DNA of 64,000 bases from Dyadobacter subterraneus. GTDB taxonomy: Bacteria > Bacteroidota > Bacteroidia > Cytophagales > Spirosomataceae. The first letter of the stretch is position 1; the number at the start of each line of letters is the position of its first letter. Shown one piece after another: positions 34,553 to 44,095 of the stretch. A program made the position numbers and the translations under genes. Location of the stretch: contig NZ_JACYGY010000001.1 in the NCBI RefSeq assembly GCF_015221875.1, positions 5,124,501 to 5,188,500 on the forward strand, given 5' to 3'. The notes beneath the pieces are model-generated. The model was not told the DNA's origin. It did no database searches and worked only from the letters and a program-made list of their open reading frames with translations.

Positions 34553-35443
34553 TTACATAAACCCTTCCCTAACCATCGCTTTTTCCAATTTTTCACCCAA
34601 TTGCGCAGATGCTTTCAACAACGGCAAACGTACTTCTGAACTACAAACACCTTTAATTTCGAGGCATTTTTTAATTCCAACCGGATTTGATTCAATATAT
34701 AACAAGGTATCAAATTCCAGAAATGCCAGCTGCAAAGCCGCTGCATCTTTGAAATTTCCTTCCAAAGCATGCCATGTTAAATCGGTAAATTCACGAGGAA
34801 AAGCATTTGCAATCACAGAAATTACGCCGTGCCAGCCAACACTTACCATCGTTGTTACCAGATTATCATCACCCGAAAGCAAAAGAAAATCTTTTGGTGC
34901 GAAAGAAGCCAGTTCCATGCTTTGTTCGATACTGCCACCTGCATCTTTAATTCCAATAATGTTCGGATGTTCTGCAAGTTTCAGGATCGTTTCGGCTTTC
35001 ATATTGATAACCGTGCGACCAGGAACATTGTACAATAAAACCGGCACCGGCGACGCGTCAGCAATGGCCGTGAAATGCGCTATAATCCCTTCCTGTGTTG
35101 GTTTATTGTAATATGGACAAACAGATAAAATTGCATCCACACCAGTAAGGTCTGTCTTTCGGATCGTTTCCAAAACTGCTCTGGTATCATTTCCGCCCAA
35201 GCCATACACAATCGGAAGTTCCTTTGTGTTATGCTTCTTTGAAAAAGCCAGAATTTCGTTTTTTTCCTCTGTCGAGATCGTTGGCGATTCGCCGGTTGTG
35301 CCCTGCACGACCAGATAATCCACGCCTCCCTCAGATACGAATTCGATTAACTTTCTTAACCCAGCGTAGTCAATTTCCTGATGCTCATCAAAGGGTGTAA
35401 TCAGCGCTGCTCCGACTCCTTTGAAACGTTCGTCCAATGGCAT
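34553..35443 (-). CDS. dapA: 4-hydroxy-tetrahydrodipicolinate synthase
   Basis: This 296-residue TIM-barrel enzyme condenses pyruvate with aspartate semialdehyde on the way to lysine and diaminopimelate. The Schiff-base Lys166 is in GIKDAGGS, the Tyr138 relay is in LLYNVPGR, and the pyruvate site GTTGES is at about residues 48-53. N-acetylneuraminate lyase is the main alternative, but the motifs and full-length match favour DapA. A TAACTTTG box lies 32 bp upstream. Confidence 0.94.
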   Translation of the reverse strand: MPLDERFKGVGAALITPFDEHQEIDYAGLRKLIEFVSEGGVDYLVVQGTTGESPTISTEEKNEILAFSKKHNTKELPIVYGLGGNDTRAVLETIRKTDLTGVDAILSVCPYYNKPTQEGIIAHFTAIADASPVPVLLYNVPGRTVINMKAETILKLAEHPNIIGIKDAGGSIEQSMELASFAPKDFLLLSGDDNLVTTMVSVGWHGVISVIANAFPREFTDLTWHALEGNFKDAAALQLAFLEFDTLLYIESNPVGIKKCLEIKGVCSSEVRLPLLKASAQLGEKLEKAMVREGFM

Positions 35444-35474
35444 TATTTCTTATATAATTATTGATTTTAAAACA

Positions 35475-35482
35475 CAAAGTTA
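35475..35482 (-). promoter_or_regulatory. Bacteroidota -7 box (TAACTTTG) before dapA
   Basis: This exact TAnnTTTG on the minus strand predicts a dapA leader of about 25 bases. Confidence 0.55.
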
Positions 35483-35505
35483 GTTACCTGACTCAATTTC
35501 CTTCA

Positions 35506-37593
35506 TCATTTCTCAATCATTCCTAAAAATTCTTCTTCTGACAAAATCGTAACACCCAGTTTTCTTGCCTTTTCCAGCTTCGACGGACCCATATTATCAC
35601 CCGCCAAAAGGAAGTTTAATTTCCCTGAAACACCGCTTAAAACTCTTCCGGCGTTGGACTCGATTTTATGTTTTAATTCGTCGCGGTCAAAATTTGCAAA
35701 TACTCCGGAAATCACAAATGTTTTGCCTTCCAATAGGTTACTTTCCATTTCAACCGGTTTGTCGTCTGTTGTCATTTGCAAACCTGCCTTTTCCAAACGC
35801 TCCATCACCAATTGGTTTTCGGGAAGAGAAAAATACGCCACTACGCTTTGGGCAATTCTTCCGCCAATTTCAGGCACATTGATCAGGTCATCATATGTCG
35901 CCGAACGAAGCGCGGTAATGTTTTTGAAATAAGAAGCCAGTTTTTCAGCCACCGTAGCGCCAACAAAGCGAATTCCTAAACCAAATAAAACATTTTTAAA
36001 GGGAGCTGATTTTGACAATTCCAGTCCTTTCAAAATATTCTCCACCGTTTTTTCTCTGAAACTTATCTTCTTCGATTTTCCGGTTTCCTCGTTGACAATA
36101 TTTTTTTCAAGACCAAGTAATTTTTCATAGGTCAAGTCATATAGATCCGCCGGCGTTCTGACCAGTTGGGTATCGAAAAGCAATTCAATTTTCCCTTCAC
36201 CCAAGCTTTCAATATTCATTGCTTTTCTGTGAATGAAATGTTCGATACGGCCTTTTAGCTGCGGCGGACAAGCACTGTCATTCGGGCAATAGTATGCGAC
36301 TTCACCTTCGTTTCTTGCCAAAAGCGAACCGCATTCCGGGCAATTGGTAGGAAAAGCGATAGGTTCAGTTATGAATAATCCGCGTTTACTTACATCAACG
36401 CCTGTGATCTTAGGTATAATTTCTCCGCTTTTTTCAACAAAAACGGTATCGCCCAGTTGAATATCCAGACGCTCCATTTCATTGGCATTGTGAAGTGTAG
36501 CACGTTTCACATAAGTACCGGATAAGTGCACACCTTTTACTTTATTATAAGGTATAGTTCGTTCACTTTCAGCGCAAAGATTGGCTACGGGTGTGACATT
36601 TCCTGTTCTGCCAACCTGAAAATTAACCGATCTTAAAATCGCAGGTTTATTCTCAGCTTTATATTTAAATGATATCGCCCAACGCGGACTTTTCGCCGTG
36701 AAACCAAGTTCACGCTGTTGTTCGAAAGAATTTACTTTGATCACAATTCCATCCGTTGCAAGCGGAAGTGTCGCACGTTTTTCTTCCCATTCATGAATGT
36801 AATCGATCACATCATCAATGTTATCCACTTTTTTCCAGCCTGGTGAAATATTAAAACCCCAGGATTTTAGCGCAAGCAAACTTTCTTCATGACTTGCAAA
36901 AATCGTTTCATCACTTAAAAATGAATAGATATAACAATCCAGCGCGCGTCTCGCAGTTTCTGCCGAATCCTGTAATTTAAAAGAACCGGAAGCCGCATTT
37001 CTTGGATTTGCGTAAAGATTTACGCCCAACGCTTCCATATCTTCATTCAGTTTTTGAAAAGATTGTAAGGGCATAAAACCTTCACCGCGGATTTCAAAAA
37101 TGGGTGGAACTTTGTCGGCTTTTACACGTAAAGGAAGCGATTTAATCGTTTTAACATTATTGGTAATTTCATCACCACGCGTTCCGTCGCCACGTGTCAC
37201 GCCTCGAACTAAAACACCATTTTCGTATGTAAAACTTAGTGAAATTCCATCAAATTTTAATTCACAAATGTATTCGTAAGCTTCTCCATCCAGTCCTTTC
37301 CGAACACGTTCATCAAAATCACGGAGTTCCTGCTCGTTATATGTATTGTCGAGCGACAACATGGGATACCGATGATAAACAGCGTTGAAATTTTTTGTGA
37401 CCGTACCTCCTACCCGTTGCGTCGGAGAATCGCTTCTTTTGAATTCCGGAAATTCATTTTCAAGTTTGGCCAGTTCTTTTAATAAAATATCAAAATCATA
37501 ATCCGAAATCTCGGAAATGCTTTCCTGGTAATATTGGAAATTATAATGGTCAATCTGTTCGATCAGTTCGTTAATGCGTTCTTCCGGATTCAT
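35506..37593 (-). CDS. ligA: NAD+-dependent DNA ligase
   Basis: This 695-residue enzyme seals nicks in replication and repair. The adenylated Lys113 is in ELKFDGISLS. The OB domain follows, then a four-Cys zinc finger (CPECGSLLARNEGEVAYYCP and the nearby CPPQ), helix-hairpin-helix repeats (YDDLINVPEIGGRIAQSV) and a C-terminal BRCT domain (EGKTFVISGVFANFDRDEL). Length is typical (about 670). It has a likely promoter of its own at 37669. Confidence 0.97.
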   Translation of the reverse strand: MNPEERINELIEQIDHYNFQYYQESISEISDYDFDILLKELAKLENEFPEFKRSDSPTQRVGGTVTKNFNAVYHRYPMLSLDNTYNEQELRDFDERVRKGLDGEAYEYICELKFDGISLSFTYENGVLVRGVTRGDGTRGDEITNNVKTIKSLPLRVKADKVPPIFEIRGEGFMPLQSFQKLNEDMEALGVNLYANPRNAASGSFKLQDSAETARRALDCYIYSFLSDETIFASHEESLLALKSWGFNISPGWKKVDNIDDVIDYIHEWEEKRATLPLATDGIVIKVNSFEQQRELGFTAKSPRWAISFKYKAENKPAILRSVNFQVGRTGNVTPVANLCAESERTIPYNKVKGVHLSGTYVKRATLHNANEMERLDIQLGDTVFVEKSGEIIPKITGVDVSKRGLFITEPIAFPTNCPECGSLLARNEGEVAYYCPNDSACPPQLKGRIEHFIHRKAMNIESLGEGKIELLFDTQLVRTPADLYDLTYEKLLGLEKNIVNEETGKSKKISFREKTVENILKGLELSKSAPFKNVLFGLGIRFVGATVAEKLASYFKNITALRSATYDDLINVPEIGGRIAQSVVAYFSLPENQLVMERLEKAGLQMTTDDKPVEMESNLLEGKTFVISGVFANFDRDELKHKIESNAGRVLSGVSGKLNFLLAGDNMGPSKLEKARKLGVTILSEEEFLGMIEK

Positions 37594-37668
37594 GATATTT
37601 GGTGGCTAGCGGCTGGGTAATGGATTATTTTTGATGAAATGTTAATTCATGCTATTATCATTCTTGCA

Positions 37669-37676
37669 CAAATTTA
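37669..37676 (-). promoter_or_regulatory. Bacteroidota -7 box (TAAATTTG) before ligA
   Basis: This exact TAnnTTTG on the minus strand lies about 76 bp before the ligA ATG, in the divergent region shared with rpe. Confidence 0.45.
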
Positions 37677-37822
37677 CGGTTTATTCTATTTTTTGATGCA
37701 TTCAAAATAGAAGTAAGATTTCTATGTCTTTATTTGATTTCCGCTCAATTTGCCCTCTATTTTCATCTTACAGCAGAAATTCTTTAAATTCGTCCGGATT
37801 TATAAATTACTGACTTGTCATT

Positions 37823-38470
37823 ATGGCCCTGATTGCCCCTTCCATACTAGCTGCCGACTTTGCTAATCTGCAACGTGATGTTGAAATGTTGAATACGAGT
37901 GAAGCAGATTACATACACGTAGATATCATGGACGGCATGTTTGTTCCTAATATATCTTTCGGGTTTCCTGTTTGCGAAGCGATAAACCGCTATGCTACTA
38001 AACCTTTAGATGTCCATTTGATGATTGAGCAGCCGGATCGTTATCTTGAAAATTTCAAAAAAGCGGGGGCTTCCATCATCACAGTTCATTATGAGGCCTG
38101 TCCGCACTTACACCGTACCGTTCAGTTGATCAGGGAATTAGGTGTATTGCCAAGTGTAGCGCTTAATCCGCATACACCGGTTGAAATGTTGTCCGAAATA
38201 TTGCCGGATCTTTCTCAGGTTTTGATCATGTCGGTAAACCCGGGATTTGGCGGACAGAAATTTATTGAAAATACTTACCGTAAAATTTACAAGCTGAATT
38301 GCATCCGCGAAGAGCTTGGGCTGGATTTTAAAATTGAAGTTGATGGAGGGGTAAACAATGATAATGCACGTTTTCTCGTTGAAAACGGAGCCGATGTTTT
38401 AGTGGCGGGAAGTTTTGTTTTTAATTCGACAAATCCGCTTGAAACTATTGCTGAATTACGAAAGAATTAA
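37823..38470 (+). CDS. rpe: Ribulose-phosphate 3-epimerase
   Basis: This 215-residue TIM-barrel enzyme interconverts ribulose-5-phosphate and xylulose-5-phosphate in the pentose phosphate pathway. The N-terminus IAPSILAADFANL, metal site HVDIMDGMFVPNISFG, loop MSVNPGFGGQKF and phosphate site EVDGGVNNDNA are intact. Length is standard (about 220). Confidence 0.96.
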   Translation: MALIAPSILAADFANLQRDVEMLNTSEADYIHVDIMDGMFVPNISFGFPVCEAINRYATKPLDVHLMIEQPDRYLENFKKAGASIITVHYEACPHLHRTVQLIRELGVLPSVALNPHTPVEMLSEILPDLSQVLIMSVNPGFGGQKFIENTYRKIYKLNCIREELGLDFKIEVDGGVNNDNARFLVENGADVLVAGSFVFNSTNPLETIAELRKN

Positions 38471-38559
38471 TGTTTAACCCATAACCATAACCCGCTCTAT
38501 ATGAATTATTATTTCACAAAAACCAATTTTAGCAGGAGGTTCAATAGTATTCTGGACTT

Positions 38560-39837
38560 ATGATTATCCGTATGTTTTTGGCTGTGAGTTTGCTTTTTAA
38601 TGTTAAAATGGCAGCCAGCGCAGAAGACAAACCGGTTTTATCAACACAAACTTACCAGTATCCATTAAAAGTCAGTGCGGATGGAAAACATCTAACAGAT
38701 CAGACTGACACGCCGTTTTTGGTAGTAGCTGATGTGGCCTGGCAATTGCTGCGAAAACTGGATTATCCCGAAGCCATCCAGTATCTGGATATTCGAAAGG
38801 GGCAGTCATTCAATACCGTCCTGATTCACGTTTTACCGTCACTGCCCACGCAGAAAAATTTCCAGAAGGTTACACCCTTCCAGGGTGAAAATGATATTAC
38901 AAATCCCAACAAAACCTATTTCGATTATATTGAAAAAGTGGTTTTGGCTGCAAAAGAACGTAATCTGGCCGTAGGACTGGTGGTTTCCCGACAAAGCTGG
39001 AATGTCATTTTTGAATCACAGGGCGAAGAAGCCTGTCGTACTTTTGGGGAATATATTGGTAAACGGTTTTCCAAGTTGAACAATATTTTCTGGATCGTTA
39101 GTGAGGAAGAGAATCAGAAAGATTTCTTATCGCTAACCCTTACAGAAAGCCTAAAAAAAAGCTCTGAGAATAAACTCGTCGCTTCACTATCAACCTGCGC
39201 ACCTCCCGATTCCCTTAAAAAAAATCATACGGATCTTAAAGTTTTCGTCCCTGATTCTACGGTGACGGATTCAGAATATGCAGCTTTGGCAACCTGGCAG
39301 AAGAACATTGGAAAATCAATGAAAAGTCCGTTTTTGATCGCCAATTCAGAATTTCCAATCAAAGATCAGTCAGCATTAATTCGTAAACAGGCTTATGAAT
39401 CTTTGCTAAATTCTGCTGCCGGTTTTTGCCATATGAGTACGATCAAGAATTTCAATCCGACCTGGAAAACCAATATTACCAAGGACGGCGGAGAATATAT
39501 GAAGTATCTTGTCAAAATACTGAAAGGACTTCCCTGGGATTATCTGGAACCTGCGGCTTCATTGAAAATGGTTCAGGACACGACGCAAACCACGGAGATT
39601 TCAGTTTCTGCATTGACGAACAAACGGATGGTAATGATGTACATTCCAACTTTCCGTTCTTTTGGCATTGACTTATCCCAACTTACCGGCGAAGAATTCA
39701 GCGCTGTCTGGTATAGTCCTCGTACAGGAAGACGGTGGTCAGGCAAGGCGCTAAAACGAACGGAACTGGCAACCATTGAGCCGCCAGACCCCCAGGCAGA
39801 TTGGGATTGGATTTTACTCGTAGGTTCAAAAAACTAG
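38560..39837 (+). CDS. Exported DUF4038/apiosidase-like glycoside hydrolase
   Basis: This 425-residue protein has a signal peptide (ending in MAASA). Its (beta/alpha)8-like domain, PLKVSADGKHLTDQTDTPFL then FNTVLIHVLPS and IFWIVSEEENQ, matches DUF4038, the group that includes GH140 apiosidases and related plant-glycan enzymes. The C-terminus (ISVSALTNKRMVMMYIPT to WDWILLV) fits the collagen-binding-like beta domain that closes these proteins. The usual W-G-N/D signature is only partly kept (LLRKLDYPEA), so substrate and activity are unsure. It stands alone, without a SusC/SusD pair. Confidence 0.75.
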   Translation: MIIRMFLAVSLLFNVKMAASAEDKPVLSTQTYQYPLKVSADGKHLTDQTDTPFLVVADVAWQLLRKLDYPEAIQYLDIRKGQSFNTVLIHVLPSLPTQKNFQKVTPFQGENDITNPNKTYFDYIEKVVLAAKERNLAVGLVVSRQSWNVIFESQGEEACRTFGEYIGKRFSKLNNIFWIVSEEENQKDFLSLTLTESLKKSSENKLVASLSTCAPPDSLKKNHTDLKVFVPDSTVTDSEYAALATWQKNIGKSMKSPFLIANSEFPIKDQSALIRKQAYESLLNSAAGFCHMSTIKNFNPTWKTNITKDGGEYMKYLVKILKGLPWDYLEPAASLKMVQDTTQTTEISVSALTNKRMVMMYIPTFRSFGIDLSQLTGEEFSAVWYSPRTGRRWSGKALKRTELATIEPPDPQADWDWILLVGSKN

Positions 39838-39937
39838 CAATAACTTATCTTTTCCGGAATGCACCTTAGAGTATTTAACTTTTGTCATTCGCTTTTATTA
39901 TTATAATATTGACTCCCAATTTGATATAAAAAAAGCC

Positions 39938-39986
39938 GTTGAGAAAATAATTGTGCACATCCGTCAGGTACAATTATTTTCTCAAC
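39938..39986. promoter_or_regulatory. Perfect 17-bp inverted repeat in 5' region of the OmpA-family gene
   Basis: GTTGAGAAAATAATTGT (39938-39954) pairs perfectly with ACAATTATTTTCTCAAC (39970-39986) around a 15-base loop. On the minus strand the stem is followed by GGCTTTTTTT, which makes it look like a terminator facing away from the OmpA-family gene, although no minus-strand gene is there. It may instead be a 5' leader structure or operator. The position also shows that the in-frame GTG at 39953 is not the start. Confidence 0.75.
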
Positions 39987-40021
39987 AGAATAGAATGACA
40001 CAACAAGCAAGTGCACCCCGA

Positions 40022-42049
40022 ATGAGCCTTTTGAGAAGAAAATTAAATTTTTATGTTGCCCTGATTCTTTTGTTGAGCGGAAAATCATTCGCTCAGCATG
40101 TACTTTGGGCAGATAAAGTTCTTGGCTACTCTTCAGAATACAGAAATAATGACTCCGGCCAGGGTTTTCGTTCCAAACAAATACTGGGAGAGCCTAACAA
40201 ACTTCCGGATTTTGGAAATAGTTTTTGTGCCTGGTCGCCTGCTACTCCTGATAATAGAAATGAGGAGTGGATTAAGGTAGGTTTTGAAAAATCAATCGCA
40301 TTGAAACAGGTTGCCGTTGCCGAAAATTTCAACCCAGGATCAGTAACAAGGGTTTATGCCTACAATGATTCCGGTAAAGAATTTCTGATTTATGACGAAA
40401 AAGCAGCGCCGATTCCTGCCAAAGGGCGGATGCTCAGGATATTTCCCAAACAGGAAAACCTGATTGCCAATGCAATAAAAATAATTCTGGACCCAGCCAA
40501 AGTTGCAGGTTTCAATCAGATTGATGCCATTGGTATTTCTACCGCATCAGAGCCCATAGAAGCGCTGATTAATATTGCTCCCGGAATTTTAAAAGATGAA
40601 AAAAAGGAAAATCTGGGCAAGGCAATTAATACCAAAGGGCAGGAAATCAATCCAATCATCTCGGCCGACGGACGAACGTTGTATTTTACAAGAGCAGATT
40701 TCGAAGGAAATGTGGGTTCAGCTGCAAAACAGGACGCCTGGGTTTCGACATTGGACAAAGGCAATAAATGGACGCCAGCCGTTAATCTTGGCCCTCCTGT
40801 AAATACAGCAGGCGACAATGCGATTATAAGCATATCAGCAGACGGAAAGACACTGTACCTTATTAATGTTTATCTTCCGAGCGGCATGCTTGTCAACGGA
40901 TTATCCAAATCATTTTACACAAAAAATGGTTGGAGTTTTCCGAAAGAGATGAAAATCCAAAACTTTTACAACCGTGATGATTTCTCCGGATATGCCGTTT
41001 CGCCGCATGGAAATGTAATAATCATGGCGATACAGCGTAATGACACGGAAGGGAAAAAAGATCTTTATGTTTCGTTCATTCAGGAAGATGAAAGCTGGTC
41101 GGAGCCGAAAAATATGGGAACGGTATTAAATAGCGCAAGTGAAGAATACGCCCCATTTTTAGCTCTTGACAACAAAACATTATACTTCGCTTCGTCAGGA
41201 AGAAGCGGTTATGGTGGAGGAGATATATTTTTATCCCGCCGGCTTGACGATACGTGGCTCAATTGGTCTAAACCTGAAAATCTTGGCCCAACGATTAATA
41301 CAGCCAAACAGGACTCCTACTTTAACATTCCTGCTGCGGGAGATTATGGCTATTTTGTTTCGGATGGTAATGCATTGGGAGATGATATTTTCAGGATCAG
41401 ACTTACACCGTCCATCAAACCAGATCCGGTTGCAACGGTGACGGGTTCTGTTTTTGAATTTGAAACAACAACTCCTGTCAAAGCGGAAATCACAGCGAAA
41501 ATTCTTAAAACCGGAGAAACATTCAGCAAAACCACCTATGAGGGTGAAACAGGTGAATTCAAACTGATTTTACCTTTAAAAGAAGCGTACGTAATTACTG
41601 CAAGCCAGAAAGATTATTTTTCTACAACAGAAGATATCGATCTGATTGATGAAACCGGATTTAGAACAATTCGGAAAAATCTGTATCTGCAACCTGTAAA
41701 ACCTGGACAACAGATTCGATTAGCTAACAATATGTTTACCCAAAGCAGTGCCGATATTACTACAACCTCCTTTCAGGAACTCGACCGCATAATCGGAATC
41801 ATGAACCAATATCCGGAAATGGAAATTTTGCTGGAAGGGCATACAGATAACCAGGGTGATGTAAAGAAAAATGTAAAACTTTCGGAAGACCGGGTTTTAC
41901 AGGTTAAAAAATATCTGGTTACCAAGGGAATAGGATCGTCAAGAATTCAAACCAAAGCCTGGGGACCGGCCAAACCGATTGCCAGTAACCTCACCGAAGC
42001 GACCCGTCAGAAAAACCGCCGCGTTGAGTTTACGATTCTAAAAATGTAA
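40022..42049 (+). CDS. Beta-propeller / OmpA-domain outer membrane protein (PorE-like)
   Basis: ATG 40022 begins a good signal peptide (MSLLRRKLNFYVALILLLSG...FAQ); earlier in-frame starts lie in or near a palindrome. The roughly 675 residues hold a discoidin-like N-domain (ADKVLGYSSEY, about 30-170), PD40-type propeller blades (PIISADGRTLYFTR, ISISADGKTLYL, FLALDNKTLYFASSG), a carboxypeptidase-regulatory beta-sandwich (VTGSVFEFETTTPVKAEI), and a C-terminal OmpA peptidoglycan-binding domain (LLEGHTDNQGDVKKNVKLSEDR). Propeller-CRD-OmpA order is that of T9SS PorE, but there is no TPR, so the identity is uncertain. Confidence 0.82.
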   Translation: MSLLRRKLNFYVALILLLSGKSFAQHVLWADKVLGYSSEYRNNDSGQGFRSKQILGEPNKLPDFGNSFCAWSPATPDNRNEEWIKVGFEKSIALKQVAVAENFNPGSVTRVYAYNDSGKEFLIYDEKAAPIPAKGRMLRIFPKQENLIANAIKIILDPAKVAGFNQIDAIGISTASEPIEALINIAPGILKDEKKENLGKAINTKGQEINPIISADGRTLYFTRADFEGNVGSAAKQDAWVSTLDKGNKWTPAVNLGPPVNTAGDNAIISISADGKTLYLINVYLPSGMLVNGLSKSFYTKNGWSFPKEMKIQNFYNRDDFSGYAVSPHGNVIIMAIQRNDTEGKKDLYVSFIQEDESWSEPKNMGTVLNSASEEYAPFLALDNKTLYFASSGRSGYGGGDIFLSRRLDDTWLNWSKPENLGPTINTAKQDSYFNIPAAGDYGYFVSDGNALGDDIFRIRLTPSIKPDPVATVTGSVFEFETTTPVKAEITAKILKTGETFSKTTYEGETGEFKLILPLKEAYVITASQKDYFSTTEDIDLIDETGFRTIRKNLYLQPVKPGQQIRLANNMFTQSSADITTTSFQELDRIIGIMNQYPEMEILLEGHTDNQGDVKKNVKLSEDRVLQVKKYLVTKGIGSSRIQTKAWGPAKPIASNLTEATRQKNRRVEFTILKM

Positions 42050-42108
42050 AAGTGCCTAATCATAGGAAATTTCCTTAATTTCGCGGCTTTAACTTCCGAC
42101 AATCAAAC

Positions 42109-43974
42109 ATGGTGCACACATACAAGAAGGAAAGTTTACAAACCTGGATTACACTTGCCGTTATACTTGTCATCGGTATCGGGCTCAGACTTTATCATCT
42201 GGATTCTTACAGTATCTTTTTTGATGAAAAAAGTACGATGGTTGTCAGCCAGGGAATTGTATTGGAAGGTGCGAATCAGAAGGAAGTTTTTTCGACAAAA
42301 AAAGTTACTATTCCGGAATTCTGGAAAACTCCTCCTTTAAGTTTTAAGCCTCAGCCGGTTTTACGATCTTTTACTTATACTGAAACATTTTCACCCCGTT
42401 CTTTTACACCTGCTGAATTCTGGGCACCGAAATCACTCGCGGATTATTACGAGGCGATGACCCGGAGTGATATCGGAAACAGCTCATTTTACTATTTGCT
42501 GCTGCATATCTGGATGGAGATTTTCGGGATTTCCGATTTTTCAGCCAGGCTGTTTTCAGTAGCTTTTAGCGTGTTGATTATCGGATTTACTTATCTTTTT
42601 GCAAAACGTTTTTTCTCAATAAATACCGGATTAATTGCGGCTGGAATTGTTGCCATTGAACCATTTTTTATTGCGTATAGCCATCAGGCCAGAAATTATT
42701 CTCTTACCTTTTTCCTGACACTCCTTTCTACTTATTTCTTTTTACAAATCATTGAAGGAAGCAAAGGAAATAAAAATAGTATCTGGCTATATATCGGCTA
42801 TATTTTCGCTGCCGGATTAGGGCTTCTCTCCCATTTCCTGACCATTTCTGTATTATTAGTGCATGGACTTTACGCGCTTTTCTATTTGAGATCGGTTAGT
42901 GGCTGGGTAAAAATGGCAATTTCTGCTGTTGCAGCTCTATCGGGTGTTACTTGGTGGTTGTTATACGGAGGAGGAAAATATACTTTTTATACACTGGGTT
43001 ATCAGGCTGATCTGTACCGGAGAATGGCCGAAACGAAACCTGGAAACAATCCATTTGGTGTAGTTCCGGCAACATTTGTTAATGTTTATAACAAGGCATT
43101 ACCAATGTTCTCTGATCTGGTTATTTTCACCAACGGAATGGCAGAATCGCTTGTTGGGAAACGTAATTTTATCGTTTCCCTTTTGGTTGGCATTTTATTG
43201 ATTGTCTGGTACCGTTTGAAAGACAGGATAAAACTTCATGAATTTATCGTTCCGCGGATCCCCTACGTCATTGTGCTATTGAGTGCTTTGGTTTACACAA
43301 GCAACAAAATTCAGTTTTGTGTTCTTTCCGTTGTGATTTTCGCTTTGTCATTTCTGTATGATATTTATAAAGATGCCGATAAGCTGCAACGTCAGCGAAT
43401 GGTAATGCTTTATATGATGGCGCTGATTCCCACTTTATTCCTGATTGTTATGGCATTTAAAGGTGGCCATACGAGCGGAATTCAGCAGCGTTATTCAGGT
43501 TTTTCTTTTCCTTATGTCATTATATTGATCAGTTTGCTGCTTCAATATATTTCTGAAATTCGTGATGAATTCAAATATCTGATTTTCGTTATTCTTGCTA
43601 TTCAATTCTATTTTGTCGGACAACGGTTGAAGGAATTTTATGAAGACCGTTCTGTAAAATATGGAGGATTTGCCAAACCGCGTGTTGCCAATCCCTATGA
43701 AAAAGCCGCTCATAAGATCCAGGAAGTATATCAAAAAGGCGATACAATTTTGTATCCGGCTTTCAAACTTCAAATTTTATCGGAGATGGATCGTACTTTC
43801 CTGCCCTATTCAATCCAGGATGCACAGCTTACGAATTTATACCTTCCAAAAAGTTTAAATTATATTCAGTCGATGGATACAACGCAGGTCGACAGAATAT
43901 TAATTAAAAGAAATATTCAAAAAGATACGCTGGAAATCATCAACTTAAAAGGTATTCGATACGGATCTGAATAA
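42109..43974 (+). CDS. GT-C glycosyltransferase (family 39-like, PMT_2)
   Basis: This 621-residue polytopic membrane protein has about a dozen hydrophobic segments. After the first helix comes an acidic pair in IFFDEKSTMVVSQG, the usual catalytic site of family-39/ArnT-like enzymes that use lipid-linked sugars. Further conserved features are SDFSARLFSVAFS and FIAYSHQARNYSLTFFLT. The C-terminal 130 residues are soluble. It opens a run of plus-strand glycan genes to 55.2 kb, though 121 bp separate it from the transketolase half. Confidence 0.88.
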   Translation: MVHTYKKESLQTWITLAVILVIGIGLRLYHLDSYSIFFDEKSTMVVSQGIVLEGANQKEVFSTKKVTIPEFWKTPPLSFKPQPVLRSFTYTETFSPRSFTPAEFWAPKSLADYYEAMTRSDIGNSSFYYLLLHIWMEIFGISDFSARLFSVAFSVLIIGFTYLFAKRFFSINTGLIAAGIVAIEPFFIAYSHQARNYSLTFFLTLLSTYFFLQIIEGSKGNKNSIWLYIGYIFAAGLGLLSHFLTISVLLVHGLYALFYLRSVSGWVKMAISAVAALSGVTWWLLYGGGKYTFYTLGYQADLYRRMAETKPGNNPFGVVPATFVNVYNKALPMFSDLVIFTNGMAESLVGKRNFIVSLLVGILLIVWYRLKDRIKLHEFIVPRIPYVIVLLSALVYTSNKIQFCVLSVVIFALSFLYDIYKDADKLQRQRMVMLYMMALIPTLFLIVMAFKGGHTSGIQQRYSGFSFPYVIILISLLLQYISEIRDEFKYLIFVILAIQFYFVGQRLKEFYEDRSVKYGGFAKPRVANPYEKAAHKIQEVYQKGDTILYPAFKLQILSEMDRTFLPYSIQDAQLTNLYLPKSLNYIQSMDTTQVDRILIKRNIQKDTLEIINLKGIRYGSE

Positions 43975-44095
43975 CAGAAGTGACTTCTCCGGGCGAAACC
44001 GTCAAATAAGATTTTGTATATTGCGGACATAATAATACAATTTTGCTCGTTACTTTGTATTTGATTTCATCGCAAACATCGACATTCAAACTGCC

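Noticed and set aside
39953-40021. GTG 39953 or ATG 39995 as the start of the OmpA-family protein
   Set aside because: The GTG lies inside a perfect inverted repeat, and both starts put unlikely residues before a good signal peptide that begins at ATG 40022.
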